Origin: Eutreptiella sp. 'Long Island Sound 2002' | Taxonomy: Eukaryota > Euglenozoa > Euglenophyceae > Eutreptiales > Eutreptiaceae | Assembly (NCBI GenBank): GCA_964036045.1 | Contig: OZ038384.1 | Coordinates: forward strand, 29,927,771-29,991,770 | Direction: 5' to 3' | Length of the DNA: 64,000 bases | Part shown: piece after piece, positions 55,531-64,000 of the stretch | How positions within the stretch are numbered: the stretch's first letter is position 1 | Layout: every line of letters starts with the position of its first letter | Program-made: the position numbers and the translations under genes | Notes under the pieces: generated by a model | What the model saw: the letters and a program-made list of their open reading frames with translations, nothing else | Databases searched by the model: none | What the model was told of the DNA's origin: nothing

Positions 55531-57456
55531 GGTGTGTGGGGCCGGCACGGTACGTTTGTACTGTGCGCCGCCCGCCCGCCCCGGGGGAGAAAAGCCATGA
55601 CAAGTCGGTGCCCTGTTCCCTGCCCCGCCCTGGTAGTGTTGCATGCACAATCCATTATCCGGTATTTCGTGGTGCTCCGTAGCCGTACTTCCAGTTTCGC
55701 TTGTGCCACTCATATGTACGCCCCCCGTCGGTGGCAAGGCCCCGCCGGTCCCCCTCGGTGTGTCCCTGTGCTCCCCATGGGAGCCCCAGGGTGTTGCTCC
55801 AGCTCGGTAATGCTGTGCACGTGCTCGTGCCTGTCTGTCTGCCGTGCGCCTTCTCGTGTCGTGCGTTGCGGGTCATTCGGGTTGCGTGTCTGTGTCACGG
55901 TGCCGGGTGTGGTGGCTAGGATGGTTAGGGTGGTTCGGCTTGTGCTGTGGTGTCGGGACGCTCCGTCCGACGTGGCGGGTTGGGCTTGGCGTAGCACACC
56001 TGTGCCTGTTGGCAGGGGGGTCGGCGCGGCCCCGTGTGGTGAGCTTGTGGCCCCCGGCATGCCCCCGGTAGGGTTGTGGAGGACAGGAGTACCGGGCAGT
56101 GTTGCAGCCCCCCTCCCTCTCATGGACGCTGTTAACTGTGTGCGGGGCGTGTGCTCCTCGTACCATTCGCATAGGTTATACGTGTCGTAATCTTACGCGT
56201 CCCAGGCGCTCAACTCCCCGGCGGAAGTGCGCGCTGGTCCCTGCAGTGCACTTATCTCCGGATGCTCGCCCTGGACGGTAATACTCTGGCCGGTGGTTCG
56301 TTAACATTCTTGTGGTTATCGGCCCGGCCGCGGGTTCCGCGTATTTGGCCGGGCCCTTTGCCCGGCCCCTTGTGGATCCGGCTCGCGGGAGAGGAGGGTG
56401 AGGCGGGAGGACGGGTCCGGGCGTGGCGCCGCCCCGTTCCCTGCTGCAGGTGGGTCGCGGGGTCCGAGAAGCGTGGCCCTCGCCCGGGGGGTTGTAGGAG
56501 GAAGTCGTGGGGTTTCCGTGCGTGCTTGACACCACGGGTTGCGAAGGCTGGCCTCCACTCTCCGGGCATCCTCTGCATGTGTCGGGCATGTTGACGTCCA
56601 TCTCGTCGGTTTGTCGGACCGTCAGGTGTTGCTGGGGTGTGTTGCGCGGCTGTGTGCCACCGGGTCGTCGCGGTAGGACCTGTCGCCAGGCGCGGCTCAG
56701 GGTCCTGGGGGGGCGTCCCATGCGTCGCACCGGGGCGCCGTGGAGGTTACTGAAGTTTGCGTGCACAAGGGCTGGGCGTGCCGCCCGGGTCTCCGCCTCA
56801 GTGCGGACGGCGGGTTGCCGTCAATCGCCCAGCGCCAGTGCCCGGATCTGGTGACGTGCGCTGTTCGACAACACCCCCGTGGTCATCGTTTCGGCCGCGG
56901 GCTCCGCGTGTTTGGCTGGCCCCTTTGCGCGGCCCCTCGCGGACCCGTTACGTCGGAGAGGAGGGTCGGGTGAGATGGCGGTACCGGGTGTGGCGCTGCC
57001 CCCTTTCCCTGTTGCAGGCGGGTCGCTGGGGTCCGGGAAGTGCGGCCCTCGTCCGGGGGATGTGGGAAGAGGTCGCTGGGGTCGTATTTGTGTCCGACAC
57101 CATGGGCTGCTAAGGCTAGCCTCCACTCCTTGGGTGTCCGTTGTGCGTGCTGGGCAGGTGGATGCCGTCCCCGCTGGTGTGTCCGGTTGACGGGTGGTGC
57201 CGTAGCATGTTGCGCGGACACGCGTTGCTGGGTTGTACGAGGGGTCGTGTTGGGCGAGATCTGCCCGGTCGGGGTCGTTGTGGTTCGTGGCCGACCCCGC
57301 TGCCGCTGGCGTGACGGTCATCGTCCGGTCCTCCGGTGGGTGGAGGCGGTCCCGGGTCCGCCGCGCCGTTTCTTCCCTGCGTGTGGCTGGTGTGGGACTC
57401 GTGCCGTGCGCGTGCGGCCGTGCGTCAACGCTGCAGGTCCTGTGGTTGGCCGCAGG
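55531..57456 (-). other. 3' region of the minus-strand LINE
   Basis: Very GC-rich with many accidental frames. It contains internal direct duplications: about 56280-56600 matches 56850-57150 (shift 567), and about 56690-56860 matches 57450-57620 (shift 759), the latter copying the C-terminal end of the protease-like domain. No independent gene is supported. Confidence 0.5.
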
Positions 57457-57620
57457 TCAGGGCCCTGGGGGGTTCCCCGCACGTCGTACAAGGGCGCTGC
57501 GGAGGGCACTGAAGATTTCGTGCACCAGGGCCGCGTGCGCCGCCCGGGCCTCCGTCTCAGTGCAGATGGCGGGCTGCAGCTGCCCAACCAGCGCCAGTGC
57601 CCGGATCTGGTGGATCGCGA
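56280..57620 (-). repeat. Overlapping direct duplications at the end of LINE ORF B
   Basis: Two offsets are seen. One is 567 bases (for example GCCGCGGG at 56327 and 56894). The other is 759 bases (GAAG at 56752 and 57511, with the sequence encoding the end of the protease domain). Copies are diverged by substitutions and small indels, so they are older than the 949-bp duplication in family A. Confidence 0.65.
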
Positions 57621-58539
57621 AGACGGGGCATAGGTTGGGCTCAGTGGGGGTTTCCGCCGTCGGTTCCGGGATGGCCTCCATCTGCTGCCGGCCGTCGAGG
57701 TAGAATCTCCACGCCGCTGACCACGCCCTGGTGTGCGGCCAGCGGCGCCGCGCCCACCGCCAGAGGCAGTAGAGGGCGTGGCCTGGGTGCCAGGTGCCTG
57801 CCGCCCCCCACACAATGGCCGTCAGGGGGTCCGGGGGTTGGTTTGGGAGCAGGGGGGTAGGGTTGTCCGGCAGGCCTGTGGTCGCCCGGAGCATGGAGTC
57901 GACGGCCTCCAGGCTCCAATGGTTGTCCTGCGGGTGCGGGATGATCCGCACCTGGTAGTAGTGGCCATTCTCCAACACGATCATGGCGATGGTACCGGGG
58001 TCATGTTCGCGCGGCGGGGGTGCTGCGCGCGCCGTCTCCGGGTAGTGCGCCGTCAGGTTCGTGAGGTTGTGCTCCCTGCTACGGGCGGTCCCGGTTTCCC
58101 ATGCCTCCAGGCCCTCGTGCGGTGGGATACGGAGGTTGTCGGGTCTCGGTGGTGGGGCGGCCCGCTCCTGGCCTCCGGTGGTGGGTGCAGGCCTGGGGTC
58201 CGTCGGTGGCGCTATGAGCGTGTGTACCCAGCCCAGGTGTGGGACCCACACGCCCCCTTGGGCCGGTTGGTGGGTGTTGAACCACCAGATCCACGCTTCA
58301 ATGAGGTCGTCAGAGACCTGTGTCCCGGGGGTGACGAGCGCCTGGAGCTGTCGCACAAAGATTTGGGTTGTCGGGGCATGTGGCAGGGGGACTACGGCGA
58401 AAAGCCTGTTCGGGTGGATGTTACGGAGGTGTTCCGGGAGGGTGGCCGCCAGCTAGCTCGAGGGCGTGGAAGCGTGGATGTCGTAGAGCGCCCTCAGTTC
58501 CGCTTCGTCGAAGGGATCCGCTCCCCGTTGCTGTGGCGG
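57457..58539 (-). pseudogene. Clan CE-like cysteine protease domain of minus-strand LINE
   Basis: The domain reads from about 58530 (DEAELRALYDIHAS) through a TAG near 58454 to 57457. A VWVPHLGWVHTL segment lies upstream of His in DNHWSLEAVDSM (codon 57921). There is a Gln in DGRQQMEAI and Cys in NLCPVFAIHQIRALA (codon 57630). The Cys motif is close to the Ulp1 type (usually N-x-x-D-C-G-x-F), with the residue pair around Cys changed. The plus-strand LINE has the same arrangement. It shares the frame of the long ORF above it, separated only by a TGA at 58540, so both were one protein. Activity is unproven. Confidence 0.55.
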
Positions 58540-61500
58540 TCAGGGGGGCGGGGGGGGCATGGCCACCCGGTCTTGGTCCAGTGCCGCGTCAGCCGGGGAG
58601 GGGTGCCGTGAGGTGGCGCCCGGTTGTCCCCCAGGCACGTACTCCGTGGGGGATTCTCGTTGCCGGGGCATCGAGCAGGGCGTGGCGGTGGGCAGCGGGC
58701 CAGCGGGCTCCTGGGGGCTGGAGGTCCCTGTCATCTCTGTGTCCGCCCTTGGTCCGCTCGCGTCGTGTCCCGGCTGCCGCGATGTGCCCTCTGTGGCCTG
58801 GCGGCTTCTGGACTGCGGGGAGGGCTGCCCCCCCGCCCCTTGCGTAGGGCTGGGGTCGGGCGCGGGCTCCCCTGGTTGCGTGTCCGTGGCGTGTGGTACT
58901 CTCGGTAGCGGATCGTCCGCTGACGCCGCGAGGGAGGCCGCAGATGTGCTGGACGTTTCGCCTGCCGTCTGGCGAGGGTCCGCTTGAAGCGTTGCTTGCC
59001 GCTCGCGCTCGGCCGGCGTGAGAATGGTGGGGATGTGCGTCCGCTCGGTGCGCGGCCTCCTGGACCGGCGTCTGGGGTCGGCGGTCGATGATGTTCGCCG
59101 AGCTTGGGGGTCGCGGGGGCCCCCGTGGTCCCTGTCCATATCCTCATTGAAGACGACTCGTCGCGCTGCGGGGGGCGGCGTGCGGCTGCGGCGACGGGAT
59201 CGGCCAGGGTGCCTCGTTTCTTGGCGCTGCTCCGGCGTGTCGCCTTGCACCCTCGAGGCGTGGGGACTGCCCGGGCTCCTCCGTGGGGCGAACGGCCGCA
59301 GGGGGCTGCTGTATGTGCCAGAGGGGGAACCCCTACCGGGTGGTGGACCCCGTGGGTGTTCCGGCGAGTTTGGGCGCGCCGCCTGTCTGGGGGGCTCCGG
59401 GACGTCTTGGGACCGCGGCCGCCGGTGGCCTGAGGCGTGTCCCTGGTGGCCCGGTGATCCAGGGATGTTCCAGATATTATGGTCCTGCATGGCCGCACGG
59501 ATGCGCAGGGCGGCGCGCTGGTGCCACCGCCAGTGCAGTCCGTTCATTTCATCTGGGCTGTAGGCTCCCATATGCGCCATGAGCCGGGTGGCCACATAGC
59601 GCCATTGGTCGGGGCGGTCCATGGTGGCGGAGGGCGTGTGCCCTGTCCGATGACCAAACGTGACGTCTGCCATGGTGCGTGTTCCCTCCGCGAGGTGGCG
59701 GGACCACGAAGAAAGTACCCATCGTATGCGGACCGCCAGTTCGAGCTGCTCCCCTGTGACAAGCCTGGGGATCCAGAAGCTTAGGTCTTGGGTCGCTTCT
59801 TGCTCTGCTTGTTCGCTGGGGTGGCCAGCGTCACCCTCCAGGCGTGCATATTGCAGGTGTCCTCGCCCCCAGGGCGGGGCGGCCCCCGGCGGTGGGGCGA
59901 CAGGCTCACTCACGGTGTTGGTGGCCGCTTCCACGCGCGTGCCCTCACCTGGAGCGTTGCGCTCGTCCGTAGTCCGGTCCGCTGCCCCGCTCGCGGTCGT
60001 CTGCCCCTCGCCCATAGCGGCAATTTGCCCCAGGGTGGTGTAGTCGCGCTGGAGGTGCGCTTGTCGTGGCACCGTCAGGGGCGTATCGTCCGCCTGGTCG
60101 CGTTGCGGCTCTGGGTTGACGCGTGGCATCTCCGGTGCTGGGACCGGCCGGGGGTCATCCCTGCAGGAGTCCATGAAGGCATCGAAGGAGTCGGCGTCGC
60201 GGTTGTGCCCGCTGGGTGATGTTCCTCCTTCGTCCGCGCGCTGGGGCGTGTCGGGTGTGGTATCCCGGGCCTCTGACCCTGCGCTGGTTTCCGGCGGATC
60301 TCGCGGCAGCGCCTCCTCTGGCGTGCTCGTGTCTGGGCGGGCCGCCAGGTGCGCCCGGGGGGCGGCGCCCGCGTGATCCGCGGTCGAGGGCCGGTGGGGG
60401 CTGTCAGCACACCCGGTGTCCGGAGCTGGCCCCTCGGGTTCCGCGTCAGGCTGGCTATCTGCCAATGCCTCGTCTCCTCCCTGTGCCGTGTCGTTCGTCA
60501 GGTTGGCACTCCGCACTGATGTCTGGTCCGTTCCCCCGCTAGGTTCTCTCATTGGTGCTGGTGTCGGCGTTCGTTGCGGGGGTCTCTGCAGTCCTTCCGC
60601 GCCCGCCACGGGCGCGTCGCGCTGCGGTTGGGCCGGCGGTGTAGGCGGTTCGGCGTCATCGTCCGCCGGCGGCGGTGCCCCCCGGGCGTGGCCTCCCGCC
60701 ACGGGTAGCGGCTCAGGTAGGCCCCCCGGGTCCGCGGGCTGCGGGGCGTCCGCTGGGGCGGCAGTGCGTGGTGGATCCGGGCCGGGGCCTGGGCCGGCGG
60801 CCGGGCGGCCGGGAGACGACGGTTCTGCCGGTCGTGCCGGTGGTCTGGTTGGTGGGGCATGGTGCCGCTGGGGCACCGACCCGCCGTGTGTTGTGGCCGG
60901 TAGGCCCCCCGTGCCGGACGTTGCCGAAGCCCGGGGGGTTAGGCCCCTGGTGGGGCCGTGGGTGTGGGGGTGCCCGGCGTCGGAGGGCCGGGCGGTGGTG
61001 GCGTCGGTCGGGGTAGCGGTGTGTGTCCGTGTGGGGAGGTTGTCGGTCGGCGTGTACGTTGGGTCCGCTGCCGGCCGGTCAGGTGCGGCATGGTGCGGGC
61101 GGGGTTCCGGGTGGGCCTGTGTTGTTGCCGCTTGGCCGGCAGCTGGCCGTGGGCCGTGCGCAGGCGCGACGGGTGGTGTTAGGGGTTGCGGGCTCCCTGT
61201 GGGGCTCGGGGCCGGTACCCTGTGCGGGTGTCCGGTGCCGGGGGGCTCCCTGGGCTGGGTACCCACCGCCCCCGTATTCGTGGGGCCGGGTAGGGCTCCC
61301 CTCCTGGCAGGTGATGCTAGGTGTCCCCGGCTCCCTGTGGCCGCGTGGTGTTGTGTTGGTTGTCGTTGCGCCGCCCGTTTGGATGCACGCTCTTGTCGGG
61401 GGCTCGGTGGTGTGCCAGCCCTAGATGGTGCCGGACCGCCTGTAGTCCGGCTGGCGTCGGCGGCGTGTTGTTGGTGTGGTTCGGCGGCGGGTGTGGGGGG

Positions 61501-62226
61501 GGCGGAGGTGGATGGGTCGGGGGATGTGGAGGACGTCGCGGCCGACGTTCGGGCCCGTACGTTTGTGGCCCTAGTTGCTGTCGTGGCGCGGGATCGGGGC
61601 GGGGGGGTGGTGATGGTTGCGGTGGTTTTCCGGGGGGAGTAGGATGAGCCGTCGAGCGGGGTACCTCTGGCCATCATCCTGGCCACCGCTGCATTGCCGT
61701 ATGTGCCCGGTTGTGGTGGCGGGACGTGCGGCTGCAGGGTGCGCTGTATCAGCAATTCGAGGCTGCGTGGGGGGGGTATGCCCCTCCACGTGAGGTAGGC
61801 CGCCATCAGCCTCTCGGTCGCCCCCGGGGTCATGGCCCCGCCGCGGTGGAAGAAGTCCCCCCACTCGGCGCCATGGGCGCCGCGGGCGATGCCCATCGCC
61901 CATTCCGCGTCCCCCACCAGCCAGCCAAAGGCGATCGGGAGGCGGGTGGTGAGGGTGACGACGATGTTGCGGTAGTTGTTTTGGTTCGTGGGGCTGACGT
62001 AGCCCCAACTGCCGGGCAGGTTGCCAATGGGGGGCAGACTGCCCCGTGGCGCGTCGTTGTAGTCCTCGTGGTCGGGGACGTAAACCGTGGGGTCTGCGTG
62101 CGGGTCTGGCAGCGCCCAGGTTGGTGCGCGCCAGGGGGGGCGGGGGGGGGGGGGTGTCGCTGGGTCCCCGTCGGTGAGGACGTCCAACCACTCAACGTCG
62201 GGGCTGTCCTCCCCCGCGCCGTCGTT
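58540..62226 (-). CDS. LINE ORF B, long Pro-rich segment with two conserved domains
   Basis: Open for about 1220 codons. Near its start (62150-61700) is a domain shared with the plus-strand LINE (GWLVGDAEWAMGIARG, TERLMAAYLTWRG). A very long Pro/Ala/Thr/Arg-rich stretch follows, then a compact domain at about 59790-59470 (DLSFWIPRLVTGEQLELA, MGAYSPDEMN, HNIWNI) that resembles the end domain of the plus-strand LINE (28660-28980). An Arg/Ser-rich part with RRRSRTPPP lies after it. In this copy the second domain precedes the protease; in the plus-strand LINE it follows it. Function unknown. The TGA codons at both ends are probably mutations, since frame and homology continue across them. Confidence 0.6.
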   Translation of the reverse strand, partial: NDGAGEDSPDVEWLDVLTDGDPATPPPPRPPWRAPTWALPDPHADPTVYVPDHEDYNDAPRGSLPPIGNLPGSWGYVSPTNQNNYRNIVVTLTTRLPIAFGWLVGDAEWAMGIARGAHGAEWGDFFHRGGAMTPGATERLMAAYLTWRGIPPPRSLELLIQRTLQPHVPPPQPGTYGNAAVARMMARGTPLDGSSYSPRKTTATITTPPPRSRATTATRATNVRARTSAATSSTSPDPSTSAPPTPAAEPHQQHAADASRTTGGPAPSRAGTPPSPRQERASKRAAQRQPTQHHAATGSRGHLASPARRGALPGPTNTGAVGTQPREPPGTGHPHRVPAPSPTGSPQPLTPPVAPAHGPRPAAGQAATTQAHPEPRPHHAAPDRPAADPTYTPTDNLPTRTHTATPTDATTARPSDAGHPHTHGPTRGLTPRASATSGTGGLPATTHGGSVPQRHHAPPTRPPARPAEPSSPGRPAAGPGPGPDPPRTAAPADAPQPADPGGLPEPLPVAGGHARGAPPPADDDAEPPTPPAQPQRDAPVAGAEGLQRPPQRTPTPAPMREPSGGTDQTSVRSANLTNDTAQGGDEALADSQPDAEPEGPAPDTGCADSPHRPSTADHAGAAPRAHLAARPDTSTPEEALPRDPPETSAGSEARDTTPDTPQRADEGGTSPSGHNRDADSFDAFMDSCRDDPRPVPAPEMPRVNPEPQRDQADDTPLTVPRQAHLQRDYTTLGQIAAMGEGQTTASGAADRTTDERNAPGEGTRVEAATNTVSEPVAPPPGAAPPWGRGHLQYARLEGDAGHPSEQAEQEATQDLSFWIPRLVTGEQLELAVRIRWVLSSWSRHLAEGTRTMADVTFGHRTGHTPSATMDRPDQWRYVATRLMAHMGAYSPDEMNGLHWRWHQRAALRIRAAMQDHNIWNIPGSPGHQGHASGHRRPRSQDVPEPPRQAARPNSPEHPRGPPPGRGSPSGTYSSPLRPFAPRRSPGSPHASRVQGDTPEQRQETRHPGRSRRRSRTPPPAARRVVFNEDMDRDHGGPRDPQARRTSSTADPRRRSRRPRTERTHIPTILTPAERERQATLQADPRQTAGETSSTSAASLAASADDPLPRVPHATDTQPGEPAPDPSPTQGAGGQPSPQSRSRQATEGTSRQPGHDASGPRADTEMTGTSSPQEPAGPLPTATPCSMPRQRESPTEYVPGGQPGATSRHPSPADAALDQDRVAMPPPPP

Positions 62227-62562
62227 TCAGACGTTTTGCCGGATCAGAGTCCGCAGCGTCTGGGGTGTGAGGTCTTCGTCTTGCGTTTCGCGCGGCGGCA
62301 GAGCCGTGGAGAGTCGGTGCGGTCGCCGGCAGAGTGGGCACGACCACAAGTTCGCGATGCACGGGCTGCAGAACCAGTGCAGCTGCTCTGTGCCGCCGCA
62401 GCCGAGGTCATGCCCGCGAAGGGGGTTGCCGTCGTCGTCGTTCACCTCCATGCAGACCCCGCATGGGTTCCCCGGCCGTGGATGCGGTGCTTCACCTTCG
62501 GGCATCCCGAGGAGAGGTGTCGTTCGCAGGACGATTGGGCCACTACAGGGGAGGGGGTGCAC
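62227..62562 (-). pseudogene. RING-like zinc finger at start of LINE ORF B
   Basis: Cysteine/histidine pattern: CGVC, then LGCGGTEQLHWFCSPC, then CPLC, spacing C-x2-C, C-x6-H-x2-C-x2-C, C-x2-C, as in RING or PHD-like fingers. It is followed in the same frame, after a TGA at 62227, by the long Pro-rich ORF. The plus-strand LINE has a corresponding finger at 24637 with a slightly different spacing. The first codon of the open stretch is not ATG; an ATG lies further in, at about 62505, before the first Cys. Confidence 0.55.
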
Positions 62563-62620
62563 GCGCTCCGGGCGGTGCTACGGTAGGTGCCTGGCTGTTG
62601 CCGCGGGCCCGTGCGTGTGG

Positions 62621-64000
62621 CTAGTCGCTAGGTTGCGCATGTTGGTAGTGGATGAGGAGATTATAGTATGTGCGGCGGTCGTGGGATGTTTGTTGTGCTT
62701 CCTGTGTGTTAACTTGGACGCGGTGCTGTAGCTGTGCGTCCGCCCTTTTGACGGCGGTAAGCTGCATGTGACATATTGTGGCCCTGGGTTCTGGGGCGTG
62801 GTCGGCGACGACCCTGTAAAGCTGGAGTGGCACCGCTCCTCTGAGCACTGCCTCCTTGATTTCCGGCTGCCGCATCAGGCGTCGAACCTCATTTGCCGAT
62901 GGCGTGGCCGGGCCCCATCCGGCGTGTTGTGTGATGGTGTTCTCCGGTGCCCACGTGGCCAGGTGGTTGTCCCCTTGGGCTAATGGGCAGCGTTTGAAGT
63001 GTTCCCATGTTTCTGGCTGTTGGAGATGGCAGGGGCATATGGTGTATTGCGGGGGTATGTCTATACCTCGCCGGGCATACCAGCGTGCCACCCTGTCTAG
63101 AAGGGGTAGCTGCTCGAGCAAGAGCTGGGCACGTTGTGTCTGCAGGTGCACCGGCATTAGGTATGGGTCAAGAGCCGAGAAGTACAATGCGGTGCGCATT
63201 TTGTGTTGGAGACGGCTCAAAAGGGCGTTGTCGGCTTGACTGCCCGGAATGTGCGCCATGGTGCGCATGGGTTGTGGGTAGTGGTATGCCTCCCCCGTGT
63301 CGTTATAGATGCGATCGTCTGGCACCCAGGCTGGTGGTTCCCCGGGGCGTGGGATGGGTGGCAGGTGCTGGAGGTGTGTGTGCATGTGGTCTCGTAGCGG
63401 TGGGTCCTCGCCGTCCGGCATGTGCTCGGCACGCTGGTTGTGGGCGTGCAGGTCTATGTGTCCGTTGCCCAGGCTATACCGATGAGATTCTTGTTTGACG
63501 AGATGCAGGACGACGTGTTTGGGGAGGCGCCTCAGGGCTGTCCAGAGGTGTAGGACCCGGGTGCCCAGGCTAGAGTCAGTTGCCTTGTGCAGGGGTTGTC
63601 GCGCCAGCCTGCGGACGATTTGGAAGTCCACCGCTGCGTCCACTACTACCCACACATGGTGCGTCTGGTCACGCGGCGCTTGGTGCGTGTCATTGACGGC
63701 GTCCACGACGATCGCCAGCGTCTTCTGTTCTCCGTGAGAGGAGGCCCCGAAGATGGTAGCCCCCGTGAGGTGGCTTTGGTGCAGTCGGTTTGTCGTGTCC
63801 ACTTCCAACTCTAAAGCCGCCCCTCCGGCCGCCGGGGTGAGGCTTGTAGTGCCGGAGGCATCCGCGAAGATGATCGTGGTGTGGTTGTCCGGGTGTGTGC
63901 ACCCCGTTCCGTGGTAGCCCACGGCGTGTTGGTGTCCGGTCGGAGTCTCCGGGTAGCATACACCCCCTTCCCCTGGTGGATGATCTCGGTTGCCGCCGGG
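62621..64000 (-). pseudogene. LINE ORF A, C-terminal part: RNase H and CCHC finger
   Basis: RNase H motifs: IFADASGT near 63870 and QESHRYSLGNGHIDLHA near 63480. A CCHC-type finger reads CPCHLQQPETWEHFKRC near 63040-62990. About 430 codons, ending at TAG 62621. Upstream of about 63925 the homologous sequence (EIIHQGKGVYA, like ITQGIGVYA in the plus-strand LINE) is in another frame, so a frameshift lies there. RT should lie beyond the right edge. It aligns along its whole length with 23218-24444 of the plus-strand LINE, including through the TAG codons of that copy. Confidence 0.85.

Larger units (their letters stand above)
54050..64000 (-). mobile_element. RNase H-type LINE, minus strand, RT outside window
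   Basis: Reading from 64000 downward: RNase H and CCHC finger (ORF A end), RING-like finger, shared domain, long Pro-rich ORF, a shared small domain, a protease-like domain, then a long non-coding tail with duplications and 378-bp tandem repeats. Its proteins align with those of the plus-strand LINE but are clearly diverged, so it is a different family member. The sense strand is strongly C-rich. The 3' limit is inferred from composition. Confidence 0.75.

Noticed and set aside
60416-61642. 408-codon Gly-rich plus-strand frame
   Set aside because: Antisense shadow of the Pro-rich part of LINE ORF B on the minus strand.

Overview
This window looks like nuclear DNA from a eukaryote with a large, repeat-rich genome, most likely a unicellular alga or another protist; the sequence alone does not settle the lineage. 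The evidence is that essentially every reading frame I can interpret belongs to a retrotransposon: chromodomain-bearing Ty3/gypsy elements and RNase H-bearing non-LTR (LINE) elements. I found no convincing host gene, operon, rRNA or intact tRNA. The region is a nest of elements inserted into, fused to, or truncated by one another.

Layout. (1) 1-16429: Ty3/gypsy family A. A long LTR/leader copy with a 949-bp tandem duplication is followed by a very long gag (2703-7016), a single in-frame amber, and a pol (7017-11999) broken by one nonsense codon. A 3' UTR and a second LTR/leader copy (13494-16429) follow. (2) 16430-20562: the 3' part of a family B gypsy element (integrase, chromodomain, 2.7-kb 3' UTR, first 36 bases of its LTR), fused abruptly to the A copy. 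(3) 20563-30439: a 5'-truncated plus-strand LINE sitting inside a B-type LTR. (4) 30440-33571: the end of a B-type LTR plus a decayed gag-pol of a diverged B relative (C). (5) 33572-44770: a complete-length family B element with two 697-bp LTRs, a 5-bp target duplication (GTTTG), a primer-binding site, a polypurine tract, and gag-pol with frameshifts. (6) 44776-48348: a TCGA-rich segment with a long decayed minus-strand reading frame that I cannot assign. (7) 48349-53548: an A-related element (D), LTR/leader plus decayed gag. (8) about 54050-64000: a minus-strand LINE related to the one in (3), with its RT beyond the window edge.

How the parts work together. In the gypsy elements gag makes the particle. 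An in-frame UAG separates gag from a protease that has no upstream AUG, in both A and B, which suggests readthrough makes Gag-Pol. Pol then has protease, a Dam-methyltransferase-like domain (unusual in this position), RT, RNase H, integrase and a chromodomain. In the LINEs one ORF carries RT, RNase H and a CCHC-type finger. A second ORF carries a RING-like finger, a shared unknown domain, long Pro-rich stretches and a protease-like domain with His-Asp-Cys order (Ulp1/adenain-like).

Most interesting points: the two diverged LINEs that share the RING-like and clan CE protease-like second ORF but in different domain order; the Dam-like domain in two gypsy families; amber readthrough in both; and the unassigned decayed ORF at 45.5-48.3 kb. 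Calls rest on reading motifs and window-internal comparison only.
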